This document shows, in pieces, positions 1 to 6,224 of a stretch of 8,408 bases of DNA; within the stretch, counting starts at the first letter, position 1, and the number at the start of each line of letters is the position of its first letter. Source of the DNA: DATKMP01 sp035541775 (GTDB taxonomy: Bacteria; Bacteroidota; Ignavibacteria; UBA10030); contig DATKMP010000215.1 in the NCBI GenBank assembly GCA_035541775.1, forward strand, positions 1 through 8,408, in the 5' to 3' direction. A program made the position numbers and the translations under genes. The notes below the pieces were generated by a model that searched no databases, was not told where the DNA came from, and saw only the letters and a list, made by a program, of their open reading frames with translations.

Positions 1-848
1 TTTTGAATACCTTCTGTCGGCAAATGGGCGTCGGTCAGCAATTCGGCAATCCGTTTTTCATCGACATCGCTTGCCGGACGAATGACGGTATTCATCTGCT
101 TTGTCGCTTTGACAGTAATGGAAGCGACGGGAAATGAAATGCCTTCCGGCAATGGATATTGCTTTTCGGAAATAATCTTCGCGTTTTGGAAACCGGCATC
201 ATCAATAATTTGCATATATTCTTTTTTTTCTATCGCGCCGGAAATACAGGACGCCCAAAGTTCTGCGTCTTTTCGCAGTTGATCGGGTATGGGCTGAAGA
301 GCAACAATATCCGAAATGATAAATTTTCCGCCCGGCTTCAGGACGCGAAAGATTTCTGCAAATGCTTTGCGTTTATCAGGAACAAGATTAATGACACAAT
401 TGCTCAACACTCGATCGATGGAGTTCGATTCTAACGGCATCGCTTCGATTTCGCCTTTGCGAAATTCGACATTGCGAAATCCAAATTTTTCTTTGGCAGC
501 GTTTGCACGTTCGATCATCGAGTCGGTCATATCCAATCCGATGACGTTTCCTGTGCTGCCGACTTCCTTCGCGGCAAGAAATACGTCGATGCCGGCGCCG
601 GAGCCGAGATCGAGCACAGTTTGTCCGGCAGAAAATTCTGCGTATTCTGTCGGCGCACCGCAGCTTAACCCAAGATCGGTTTCTTTTGCCACATCGGTCG
701 CGCGGTCTTGCTCGTTGCGAAATAAATACACTTCGACATTGGAGTTGCCGCCGCAGCCGCATGATTTTGGCCCGCAGCACGTAGCGGATTCTTTTACGAT
801 GCGGTCATAATGTTCTTTCACATTTTGTTTTTGTTCTTCGGCATTCAT
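1..848 (-). CDS. arsM: Arsenite methyltransferase (ArsM) continuing into an ArsN2-like GNAT domain; 3' end cut by window edge
   Basis: This enzyme would use S-adenosylmethionine to methylate As(III) in the cytoplasm, giving methylated and volatile arsenicals. 282 codons are visible. SAM-binding motif I is DLGSGAGID (residues 80-88), followed by the acidic-end motif VIGLD (102-106) and the post-motif LKPGGKFIISD (170-180). The ArsM cysteines are present: C63 (LSCGAP), C151 (SNCVINL) and C201 (ASCISGA), plus an N-terminal cluster C24, C25, C30, C32. The methyltransferase would normally end near residue 250, but the frame stays open into TVIRPASDVDEKRIAELL and then DAHLPTEGIQ. That resembles the N-terminus of ArsN2-type arsenic-resistance GNAT acetyltransferases, so a fusion is likely. 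The ATG at 848 has a GGAGG site (858-862) lying across the end of the upstream gene, only 4 nt away, so the two are co-translated. The methyltransferase call is firm; the GNAT call rests on about 29 residues. Confidence 0.93.
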   Translation of the reverse strand, partial: MNAEEQKQNVKEHYDRIVKESATCCGPKSCGCGGNSNVEVYLFRNEQDRATDVAKETDLGLSCGAPTEYAEFSAGQTVLDLGSGAGIDVFLAAKEVGSTGNVIGLDMTDSMIERANAAKEKFGFRNVEFRKGEIEAMPLESNSIDRVLSNCVINLVPDKRKAFAEIFRVLKPGGKFIISDIVALQPIPDQLRKDAELWASCISGAIEKKEYMQIIDDAGFQNAKIISEKQYPLPEGISFPVASITVKATKQMNTVIRPASDVDEKRIAELLTDAHLPTEGIQ

Positions 849-852
849 TATA

Positions 853-1293
853 TTATTCCTCCAAGATCGCGTTGAGTATATTGTTGGCATCCGTGACGCA
901 CTTCACGCAGACGTCGTTGTGAAGCTGATGCTCTTGAAAATATTTATTCCCTTCTTCGGTATTAAGATCGCAGTGTAAAAGCTCGCTGCATTCAAGCGTT
1001 TTGTTTTTTTTGATAAATTGTTTGGAAAACTCTTTCACCAGCGAATATGTTTTTTCACGTGCGGGATTATCTTCTTGCTGATATTTTCCATGCTTTAATC
1101 CGATCACCATATACGAGCCGGTAACAGCGCCGCACGTTTTTTGCTGGCGTCCCTTGCCTGCTCCAAATCCGCAAGAAAGCTTGAACGCCTGCTCTCGTGG
1201 AAGTCCGGCTTCTTCCGCATACGGCACGAAAACGGATTGTGCACAATTAAATCCCGACGAAAATAATTTGACCGCTTCTGTTGTCTGGTTCAA
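853..1293 (-). CDS. C_GCAxxG_C_C family putative redox-active protein
   Basis: This is a 146-residue soluble cysteine-rich protein with no signal peptide. Cysteines fall at 17, 41, 54, 102, 108, 129 and 132. The spacing FNCAQSVF (C17), SCGFGAGKG (C41), KTCGAVTGSY (C54) and a later C-x5-C (102/108) matches the C_GCAxxG_C_C family, a group predicted to be redox-active or metal-binding but without an established reaction. An extra CVKC (129-132) near the C-terminus looks like a thiol or metal site. The start is TTG at 1293-1291, preceded by GGGAG at 1301-1305 with a 7-nt gap; no ATG is in frame nearby. It sits between arsR (20 nt upstream) and arsM (4 nt downstream), so it is an operon member. 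A role with arsenic, such as thiol reduction, As(III) handling or electron delivery, is inference from position only. Confidence 0.88.
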   Translation of the reverse strand: MNQTTEAVKLFSSGFNCAQSVFVPYAEEAGLPREQAFKLSCGFGAGKGRQQKTCGAVTGSYMVIGLKHGKYQQEDNPAREKTYSLVKEFSKQFIKKNKTLECSELLHCDLNTEEGNKYFQEHQLHNDVCVKCVTDANNILNAILEE

Positions 1294-1313
1294 AATGATT
1301 CTCCCAATTTATA

Positions 1314-1658
1314 TTATATCGTGCAGCATATTTTATAGCGATTTGCTTTTTTAATTTTCGCGGCGTCGTTCTTTAATGCCGGTTCATCTCCGACATGTTC
1401 TTCTAATAATTCTAAAACAGCTTTGATAAAATTGACGCAGCATCGATCATTCAATCGATAATTGACCCACTTGCCGTCTTTGCGGTCGAGAATCAATCCG
1501 GCATCTTTCAATACTGCGAGATGTTCCGAAACGGTCGAATTGGAAAGCTCCAGCACACTGCGTATTTCACAGACACACAGCTCCCGTTGTTCCAGCATTT
1601 TCATAATCCGCAGCCGGTTCGTATCGCTTAGGGCTTTGAAAATCGTTATTGCGTCCAT
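1314..1658 (-). CDS. arsR: ArsR/SmtB-family As(III)-responsive transcriptional repressor
   Basis: This 114-residue winged helix-turn-helix repressor would release DNA on binding As(III) or Sb(III) and so derepress the arsenic genes downstream. The N-terminal IFKALSDTNRLRIMKML and the recognition region LSNSTVSEHLAVLKDAGLI (38-56) are typical, followed by the wing DRKDGKWVNYRL. The metalloid site ELCVCEI supplies C28 and C30. The third cysteine of the classical E. coli-type CVCDLC site is replaced by R33. Other cysteines are C73-C74 and C111-C112 at the C-terminus. The frame is open 20 codons further upstream, but the ATG at 1658 is chosen: it follows AAAGGA, it begins the conserved domain, and the longer version would read through the operator palindrome. 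It is first in the operon. Confidence 0.93.
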   Translation of the reverse strand: MDAITIFKALSDTNRLRIMKMLEQRELCVCEIRSVLELSNSTVSEHLAVLKDAGLILDRKDGKWVNYRLNDRCCVNFIKAVLELLEEHVGDEPALKNDAAKIKKANRYKICCTI

Positions 1659-1673
1659 CGTATCGATCCTTTC

Positions 1674-1693
1674 ATTTCGGTATATACCGAAAT
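1674..1693. promoter_or_regulatory. Perfect 20-bp palindrome, likely ArsR operator
   Basis: The sequence ATTTCGGTATATACCGAAAT equals its own reverse complement. It lies 15 bp upstream of the arsR start codon and overlaps the last three bases of the candidate -10 box. Position and symmetry suit a dimeric ArsR repressor blocking its own operon. Binding by this ArsR is inferred. Confidence 0.8.
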
Positions 1694-1718
1694 ATACTGG
1701 AAAAAGTTTCACATGCAA
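1691..1718 (-). promoter_or_regulatory. Sigma-70-like promoter of the ars operon
   Basis: On the minus strand TTGCAT (1718-1713) and TATATT (1696-1691) are separated by 16 bp. Transcription would begin inside the palindrome at 1674-1693, giving a short leader with the arsR ribosome site. This is the best promoter I see between the kinase stop at 1811 and arsR. Confidence 0.55.
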
Positions 1719-1810
1719 GAAAAAAGATAATGGCTACCGAGAAGTCTGTTTCGCTATACAGGGGAAAAAACAATCCCTCACATATTGCAAAAATTTATTC
1801 AGCTTGTTTT

Positions 1811-3175
1811 TTATAATGGCAGCGCAAAGGTAAATGTGGACCCTTTCCCTGTTTCACTTTCAACCCAAATTCTTCCACCGTGGGCTTCTACAATGCGTCG
1901 CGTGATGGCAAGGCCGAGCCCGATAGATTTTTCGCCGGCGGTGGGTTTCACACTGGTTCGTGAAAATGCTTTGAATAATTTTTTCAATTCCTCCGCTGGA
2001 ATTCCCTGCCCTTGATCTTGTATCGCTATCCAAACTTCTTTTTCAAATATTTTAATGCTCACATGAATAATGGTGTGTGGAAAAGAATATTTTACGGCAT
2101 TGGTAATAAGATTCGTGAGCACCTGTTTGATGCGCGCCGGATCCACTTGAAGAAGAGGAATCGATGCAGGAAAATCGAATTGACACTTAATCGATTTTGT
2201 ACTTGTAATTAATCGAAGAGATTGTATGGTTGTGTGCAGCAACTCATCAAGCTTTGTCGGTTGCCGCTTCAATTGAATATTGCCTGTTTGAATTGCCCGT
2301 ACATCCAGAAGGTCGTTAATCAGTCCCAACATTTCATCGCTTGCAGTGTTCATATCGCTCAACGCTTCTTGTTGGTCTGTCGTGATGTTTCCCAAATTCC
2401 CCGAAAGGAATAATCGAACATATCCCTTGATGGTCGAGAGCGGGTTTCGTAAATCGTGTGCAGCCATACCAAGGAATTTATTTTTCAGCTCGTTCAATTC
2501 GACAAGCTGTTGCAGGTACCGGCTTTTTTCTACAATCGTCGATACTTGATTGGCAATTTGCAAAAAAATATCCTGATGAATTTTTTGATACCTCTCCGGT
2601 TTCATGCTTGAAAAGAAAAGAAATCCAATGGGCTTCCCCATCGCGTGCAAGGGACACGTAAGACTGGAGCGCATTCCTTCTTGAAGGATATCTTTGGTGG
2701 AAGTAGAAAGCGGATGTTCGGAAAGGTACTGTTGTATATCATTAATGATGCGCGGGTGACCGGACTGCAAAACGGTTTGCAGACTGCTTCCTTCCATCGA
2801 CGCTGAGTACCCTTTTCCGATGGTGATCGTGGAAGCCATGGAACGCGCCCAACACGCACGCACAACTGTTCCGTTCTCTTCGAGAAGCGAACAGCCGATG
2901 CGATCGTACGGAATGATTGATTGAAAAGATTCAAAGATCGAATTGAGCACATCGTCCAAAAGCATTCCCGAATTAATATGCTCGGTAATGTTCGCAAGCA
3001 TCTTCATTTCATCACAGCGCTTTTTCCATGAGCGCGCAAGATTTTCCAGTGCTGCCCCGAGCAAAGCGAGATCATCCGTTCCATCGCTGGCTATGGCTAC
3101 AGCAAAGCTGCCTTGCTCCATGGTACGAACAGCTTCGATATATTGTGGTATTCTTGTATCTGTTTGAGAAGCCAT
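1811..3175 (-). CDS. Soluble sensor histidine kinase, HAMP-like/GAF/HisKA/HATPase
   Basis: This 454-residue cytoplasmic kinase has no signal peptide or membrane segment. The N-terminus (about 8-55, IPQYIEAVRTMEQGSF to LALLGAALENLARSW) looks like a HAMP helix pair without a transmembrane anchor. A GAF domain spans about 56-215 (IIPYDRIGCSLLEE, IINDIQQYL, EGMRSSLTCPL, PIGFLFFSS). HisKA has the phosphoacceptor H240 in FLGMAAHDLRNPL. The ATPase domain carries an N box with N359 (LITNAVKYS), a G1 box DQGQGIP (387-393), an F box around FKAFSR (401-406), and a G2 box IGLGLAITRR (418-427). No receiver domain is attached and no response regulator gene is adjacent, so its partner is unknown. The ligand of the GAF domain cannot be read. 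The ATG at 3175 follows AGAGGAGGA. It lies upstream of arsR but has its own unit, because the arsR promoter and operator separate them. Confidence 0.92.
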   Translation of the reverse strand: MASQTDTRIPQYIEAVRTMEQGSFAVAIASDGTDDLALLGAALENLARSWKKRCDEMKMLANITEHINSGMLLDDVLNSIFESFQSIIPYDRIGCSLLEENGTVVRACWARSMASTITIGKGYSASMEGSSLQTVLQSGHPRIINDIQQYLSEHPLSTSTKDILQEGMRSSLTCPLHAMGKPIGFLFFSSMKPERYQKIHQDIFLQIANQVSTIVEKSRYLQQLVELNELKNKFLGMAAHDLRNPLSTIKGYVRLFLSGNLGNITTDQQEALSDMNTASDEMLGLINDLLDVRAIQTGNIQLKRQPTKLDELLHTTIQSLRLITSTKSIKCQFDFPASIPLLQVDPARIKQVLTNLITNAVKYSFPHTIIHVSIKIFEKEVWIAIQDQGQGIPAEELKKLFKAFSRTSVKPTAGEKSIGLGLAITRRIVEAHGGRIWVESETGKGSTFTFALPL

Positions 3176-3329
3176 AAGATCCTCCTCTTAATAGAATACG
3201 AACGCAATATACACAAAAAAATATAGAAACGAATGGAGAAAAAACGGGAATGGCTCCAGATTAGAAGCGGCGATGAAACGTGCATAAAAATATCGCAAAG
3301 TGACGCCGCGGAGTTATATCCATGACCGG

Positions 3330-3388
3330 CGATGCAAGAGGCGTGTTGGCATCGACAGCTATCCACCAAGACGGCGCCACTTGCGATG
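3330..3388. repeat. Long imperfect inverted repeat downstream of the LTxxQ gene
   Basis: GATGCAAGAGGCG (3331-3343) and CGCCACTTGCGATG (3375-3388) are inverted near-matches, differing by one base and one insertion. An inner TTGG (3346-3349) and CCAA (3366-3369) could extend the stem. A competing shorter hairpin is possible between CGATGC (3330-3335) and GCATCG (3349-3354). It starts 6 bp past the stop of the gene transcribed leftward. No T-run follows in that direction, so it is not a standard intrinsic terminator. It could protect the 3' end or be a REP-like element. Confidence 0.5.
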
Positions 3389-3394
3389 AAAAAG

Positions 3395-3778
3395 TTATTG
3401 CTGCGATTGTTCTCGTTGTCCGCGCATTTGCTGCATGCGCGCACGGCGGGCTTTCATCAGCGCATCGTATTTCTTAGCTTCATCAGCCGTTAAAACAGAT
3501 TTGATTTGTTTGTCGGATCTCTTTTGAATCGCCTGCATAGAATCGCGCATGGCTTCGCGATCTCCGTTATTTTGAGACATTAACGTCGTCATCTCTTCGC
3601 GGGCATCTTTTAAGATATCGGTGATTTTGGTCGTTTGGTCATCGGTCAAACTCAAGCTGTCTTTTAATGCTTTCGCTTGGTCTTCGGCAGACATGCGCAT
3701 GCGTTGTTGTGCCTGTGTTCCGCTGCAGAACATCAACATACATCCAAGAATCATGATTGTTACGGAAAATTTTTTCAT
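3395..3778 (-). CDS. Small exported LTxxQ-motif (Spy/CpxP-like) protein
   Basis: This 127-residue protein starts with a signal peptide: a KK basic end, a hydrophobic core (about 5-18) and a likely cut near TQAQ (residues 21-24). The mature part is highly charged and helical. It carries two LTxxQ-like motifs, LSLTDDQTTKITDIL and VLTADEAKKYDALM, separated by a Met/Arg/Asp-rich stretch, and ends in a basic Gln-rich tail (RRARMQQMRGQREQ). This pattern is that of the Spy/CpxP-like helical periplasmic proteins, known in enterobacteria as envelope-stress chaperones or modulators. In Bacteroidota-type genomes such proteins are common but mostly uncharacterised. The ATG at 3778 is preceded by AAGGAA with 6 nt spacing. 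It appears to be a single-gene unit with its own promoter. Fold class is fairly sure; function is inferred. Confidence 0.85.
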   Translation of the reverse strand: MKKFSVTIMILGCMLMFCSGTQAQQRMRMSAEDQAKALKDSLSLTDDQTTKITDILKDAREEMTTLMSQNNGDREAMRDSMQAIQKRSDKQIKSVLTADEAKKYDALMKARRARMQQMRGQREQSQQ

Positions 3779-3800
3779 ATTGGTTCCTTTTTATGATTCC

Positions 3801-3831
3801 CTAAAATACTATAATCTTTTGACGTACCAAA
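3801..3831 (-). promoter_or_regulatory. Candidate promoter of the LTxxQ protein gene
   Basis: On the minus strand TTTG (3831-3828) and TATTTTAG (3808-3801) are separated by 19 bp. This resembles the Bacteroidota -33 TTTG / -7 TAnnTTTG arrangement, with one mismatch in the -7 box. It lies 22 bp upstream of the start codon. No good TTGACA-type -35 accompanies the alternative TATAGT. Confidence 0.35.
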
Positions 3832-3934
3832 GGGAAAAAAGTTAAATAGATGTTAAAAGAATTTTTGGCGGCAATAGTCCAGAACTGATGCGCTTGTGCA
3901 AAATGCAAAATATATTTTTCCGGTAAAAACACGG

Positions 3935-5170
3935 TCAGGTCAAAAATTCTGCGGCAAGCTGAAAAGTCTCGTCAAACGATTGATCCACGCTTTTCTGATG
4001 TTTCAGACTTAGGGGAAACGGTATTTCATGGGAATAAGGAAATGGAAAATGCAATTCCATATCGAGCGTCGGATGCATCGCCGATGAATTGTTCAGAGTC
4101 AAAGCAACGTTTGCTGTCGGTATAACCTTATCCGAAGCAAGCGTTAGAGCACGAATGCGATTTCGAATGCGCAGCATGTGTGAACGCCGTACCGGAGCAT
4201 TGAGTCCGGAGTGAATCATCAAAGAAAACATTGCCGCTTCGTGCGCGTTCTTCGAAAATATTTCTGCGAAGCGATCATCCGACATCATATTTTGATTGAA
4301 GTTCATTCCGTAGAATTGATTGATCGTTAGAGACGTTTCGCTGTCCAAAATTGACCGCGACGTTGGAAAGGTCCGATCGAGCGTTGCACCGCCGCAAAAC
4401 ATCACTAAGCGCGAATCGCCGAACATGTTTTGTGTGTTGCTCATTAAAAGAATCTCGCCCACAAACCCGCCGATGGAATATCCAAAAATATCTATCGGCG
4501 CTGCACTGTCGATATACGGATGTCGGTTCTGACGTATTGTTGTGGCAAGCTGTGCAAGGTCCTGCAGTGTTTGCAATCCCGAATAAAAAAACCGTGCAGG
4601 AACAAGTTGCAGCCGTGTACTGATCGCAGCATTTGCAAACGACGAGCATTGCACATCGGGAAAAAGTTCCTTGCGCTCATGCGCGATGGCATTCATTAAG
4701 CGGGCGTTTGACCAAGTATTCGGAGCACGATTCATATGAAAGGCATGGGGAAATAATAATACGGCACTTTTCGTTGTTTCAACTAATCGCTGCGCCCATG
4801 GCAGATATTTATCCCAGCTGCGCTCGTTCAATCCATGAAGAAGAAAAATAACCGATTTTGCTTTTGGCGTTCCGTGCGGCAAAAACATTAAGTACGAAAA
4901 CTTATTATTTTCTTCAACCTGCTCGTCGGCAATCTCTAATTTTCGGTAAAGGTAATCATCGGAAAATGTATTGCGTGCTAAATAATATTTTAGCAGTGCT
5001 TTGAAAATTGAACTTAACCCTTGATATTCATTGCCGGTGGGAAGAGAATTCCAGAATGTTGAATGGAACGGCACAATCTTTATGTCGGACTGAAGATCGG
5101 TTAACAAAAGAGACGACTCTTTCAGAGAAACGCGTTGGCGAAGGTACGATGAAAGTTCGGTATAGGTCAT
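3935..5170 (-). CDS. Alpha/beta-hydrolase-fold protein, DUF6051-like, coupled to a MerR regulator
   Basis: This 411-residue cytoplasmic protein has an alpha/beta hydrolase core. The oxyanion-side motif is SVIFLLHGLNERSWDKYLPW (106-125). The nucleophile elbow FGYSIGGFVG places S232 in G-x-S-x-G. The acid is probably D347 (LASDKVIP), and the base is H381 (YSHEIPFP) or less likely H374. About 100 residues precede the core. The combination HGLNERSW...PHAFHMNRAPNTWSNARL is highly specific and resembles, from memory, the DUF6051 family of Bacteroidota; no substrate is known for it. The frame is open to 5269, but the true start is the ATG at 5170, which overlaps the MerR stop as ATGA and follows AAGGA. 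The upstream extension would be MerR coding sequence read out of frame. The intact triad suggests an active ester, thioester or peptide hydrolase; the substrate is unknown. Confidence 0.85.
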   Translation of the reverse strand: MTYTELSSYLRQRVSLKESSLLLTDLQSDIKIVPFHSTFWNSLPTGNEYQGLSSIFKALLKYYLARNTFSDDYLYRKLEIADEQVEENNKFSYLMFLPHGTPKAKSVIFLLHGLNERSWDKYLPWAQRLVETTKSAVLLFPHAFHMNRAPNTWSNARLMNAIAHERKELFPDVQCSSFANAAISTRLQLVPARFFYSGLQTLQDLAQLATTIRQNRHPYIDSAAPIDIFGYSIGGFVGEILLMSNTQNMFGDSRLVMFCGGATLDRTFPTSRSILDSETSLTINQFYGMNFNQNMMSDDRFAEIFSKNAHEAAMFSLMIHSGLNAPVRRSHMLRIRNRIRALTLASDKVIPTANVALTLNNSSAMHPTLDMELHFPFPYSHEIPFPLSLKHQKSVDQSFDETFQLAAEFLT

Positions 5171-5889
5171 TTCTTTTCCTTCGTTCCCGCGGCCGATCCT
5201 CTTCGCTTTGCATTGCTTGCGTGCAGTTGGTGAATCTCGGTGCGTTTTTTCTTGAGCAATTTTTCCCACCGCTCAATGCCGCCTTGCAACTGGTGCATTT
5301 TATCGAACAGCGTATCGATGGCCGTTAGCATTTGTTGAAGTTTCTCCGCGGTTTCATCGCGCGAATATTGGTAGTGTTCATGAGAGATATCCCAAAAATC
5401 CCGGAAATAATCGGAGATTTGTTTGATCTCTTCCAGCGAGTAACCGAAAAGTTGTAAATCTTTTATCAAGCTGCAAAAAAAAATGTAAGCATCGGAATAT
5501 AAACGAAAGCCCGCTTCGCTCCACATATCCGGTGCGATAATGCCCACGTCTTCCCAGTGTTTGATGGTACGCGTGCTGATACCGACTTTTTCAGCCAGAA
5601 CACCGACGGTCAGATACGAATCCGTAATCGGAACGGAAGGCGCGGTTGTTGCAGTTTGCGGCAGCCCAACCTTACGAACAATTTTTTTTATGTGCTCCAG
5701 GTTATATCCTATATCGACGAGCTTTTTGATCATCGCAGCACGTTCGAGGGCAGGCAACGGAAACAGCGGTGTATGGTCATCGGAAATTGCGGATGGCTTA
5801 AGAATTCCTGCCGATTCCCATTCTGCCATGGTCCGCTCCGAAACGCCTGTGCGTTGTGCTAATTCGGAAAAAGTAAAAAGGTTGCCCAT
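5167..5889 (-). CDS. MerR-family regulator with two tandem HTH domains
   Basis: This 240-residue transcription regulator contains two MerR-type winged helix-turn-helix domains in one chain. Domain 1 covers about 4-75 (FTFSELAQRTGVSERTMAEW, ESAGIL, then MIKKLVDIGYNLEHIKKIV). Domain 2 covers about 92-162 (YLTVGVLAEKVGISTRTIKH, WEDVGII, wing GFRLYS, then LIKDLQLFGYSLEEIKQI). Domain 1 has a less typical wing, with DDHTPLFPLPALER where FRLY would be expected. A helical stretch, probably coiled coil (about 178-222, EKLQQMLTAIDTLFDKMHQL), follows, then a basic tail. No effector domain or conserved metal-binding cysteines are present, so the signal is unknown. The gene overlaps the downstream hydrolase by 4 nt, which points to control of that enzyme and probably autoregulation. 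The ATG at 5889 has only a distant AAGAGAG as ribosome site. Confidence 0.9.
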   Translation of the reverse strand: MGNLFTFSELAQRTGVSERTMAEWESAGILKPSAISDDHTPLFPLPALERAAMIKKLVDIGYNLEHIKKIVRKVGLPQTATTAPSVPITDSYLTVGVLAEKVGISTRTIKHWEDVGIIAPDMWSEAGFRLYSDAYIFFCSLIKDLQLFGYSLEEIKQISDYFRDFWDISHEHYQYSRDETAEKLQQMLTAIDTLFDKMHQLQGGIERWEKLLKKKRTEIHQLHASNAKRRGSAAGTKEKK

Positions 5890-5911
5890 ATAATGTTCGC
5901 TCTCTTATATC

Positions 5912-5949
5912 CGTGAACGTATAGGATGTTAAACATAAACGTGTGCGTA
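5912..5949. repeat. Direct repeat CGTGnnCGTA x2 in the MerR gene leader
   Basis: CGTGAACGTA (5912-5921) and CGTGTGCGTA (5940-5949) match at 8 of 10 positions, and both are followed by TATA-GGA-like sequence. They are 28 bp apart, between the candidate -10 box and the regulator start codon. They could be operator half-sites for a two-headed regulator. The match is short, so chance is possible. Confidence 0.35.
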
Positions 5950-5978
5950 TATATAGGAGATTTCCTGGAAAAAAGCAA
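5950..5978 (-). promoter_or_regulatory. Promoter with spacer dyad, upstream of the MerR-hydrolase pair
   Basis: On the minus strand TTGCTT (5978-5973) and TATATA (5955-5950) are separated by 17 bp. The spacer holds the odd-centred dyad TTTCCAGGAAA (5971-5961). MerR proteins characteristically bind dyads between -35 and -10, so this is a plausible autoregulatory site. The spacer is the ordinary 17 bp rather than the 19-20 bp of classical MerR-activated promoters, which would favour repression. Confidence 0.5.
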
Positions 5979-6224
5979 GAAACGGAACATCGTTCGGTTC
6001 ACTAATAAAAACCATTTACAATATTTTTGCTGTTGCCAAAAGAACGGAGAATGAACAATCAAGCGACAAAAAAAATTCGCTCGATGTTTTCATACAGCAA
6101 TGCTGACATGTATTTTATAGGTTTTTTTTAGTCGAAAAATTATTGACGACAAGTTTACGCACTGCATCCGAATCTGCATCAAAGGTTCGTCGATACATGT
6201 TGTTTTTCAGCAATTTATTCTTTA

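Noticed and set aside
316..810. Rightward 164-residue frame opposite arsM
   Set aside because: It is an antisense shadow of the clearly recognised methyltransferase.
1659..1718. 20-residue N-terminal extension of ArsR
   Set aside because: It would translate the operator palindrome; the ArsR domain starts at the ATG at 1658, which has AAAGGA upstream.
1694..1810. Terminator for the GAF kinase gene
   Set aside because: Only a weak AGGGA/TCCC pairing across a T-rich loop is visible; the evidence is insufficient.
3176..3260. Sigma-70 promoter for the GAF kinase
   Set aside because: TATATT is present, but the -35 candidates (TTCGTT or similar) are poor in a very AT-rich stretch; not called.
3097..3444. 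Leftward 115-residue frame between the kinase and LTxxQ genes
   Set aside because: It overlaps both well-supported genes in another frame, and its composition is not protein-like.
5171..5269. 33-residue N-terminal extension of the hydrolase
   Set aside because: It lies inside the MerR coding sequence in another frame; the ATG at 5170 has a ribosome site and the standard ATGA overlap.
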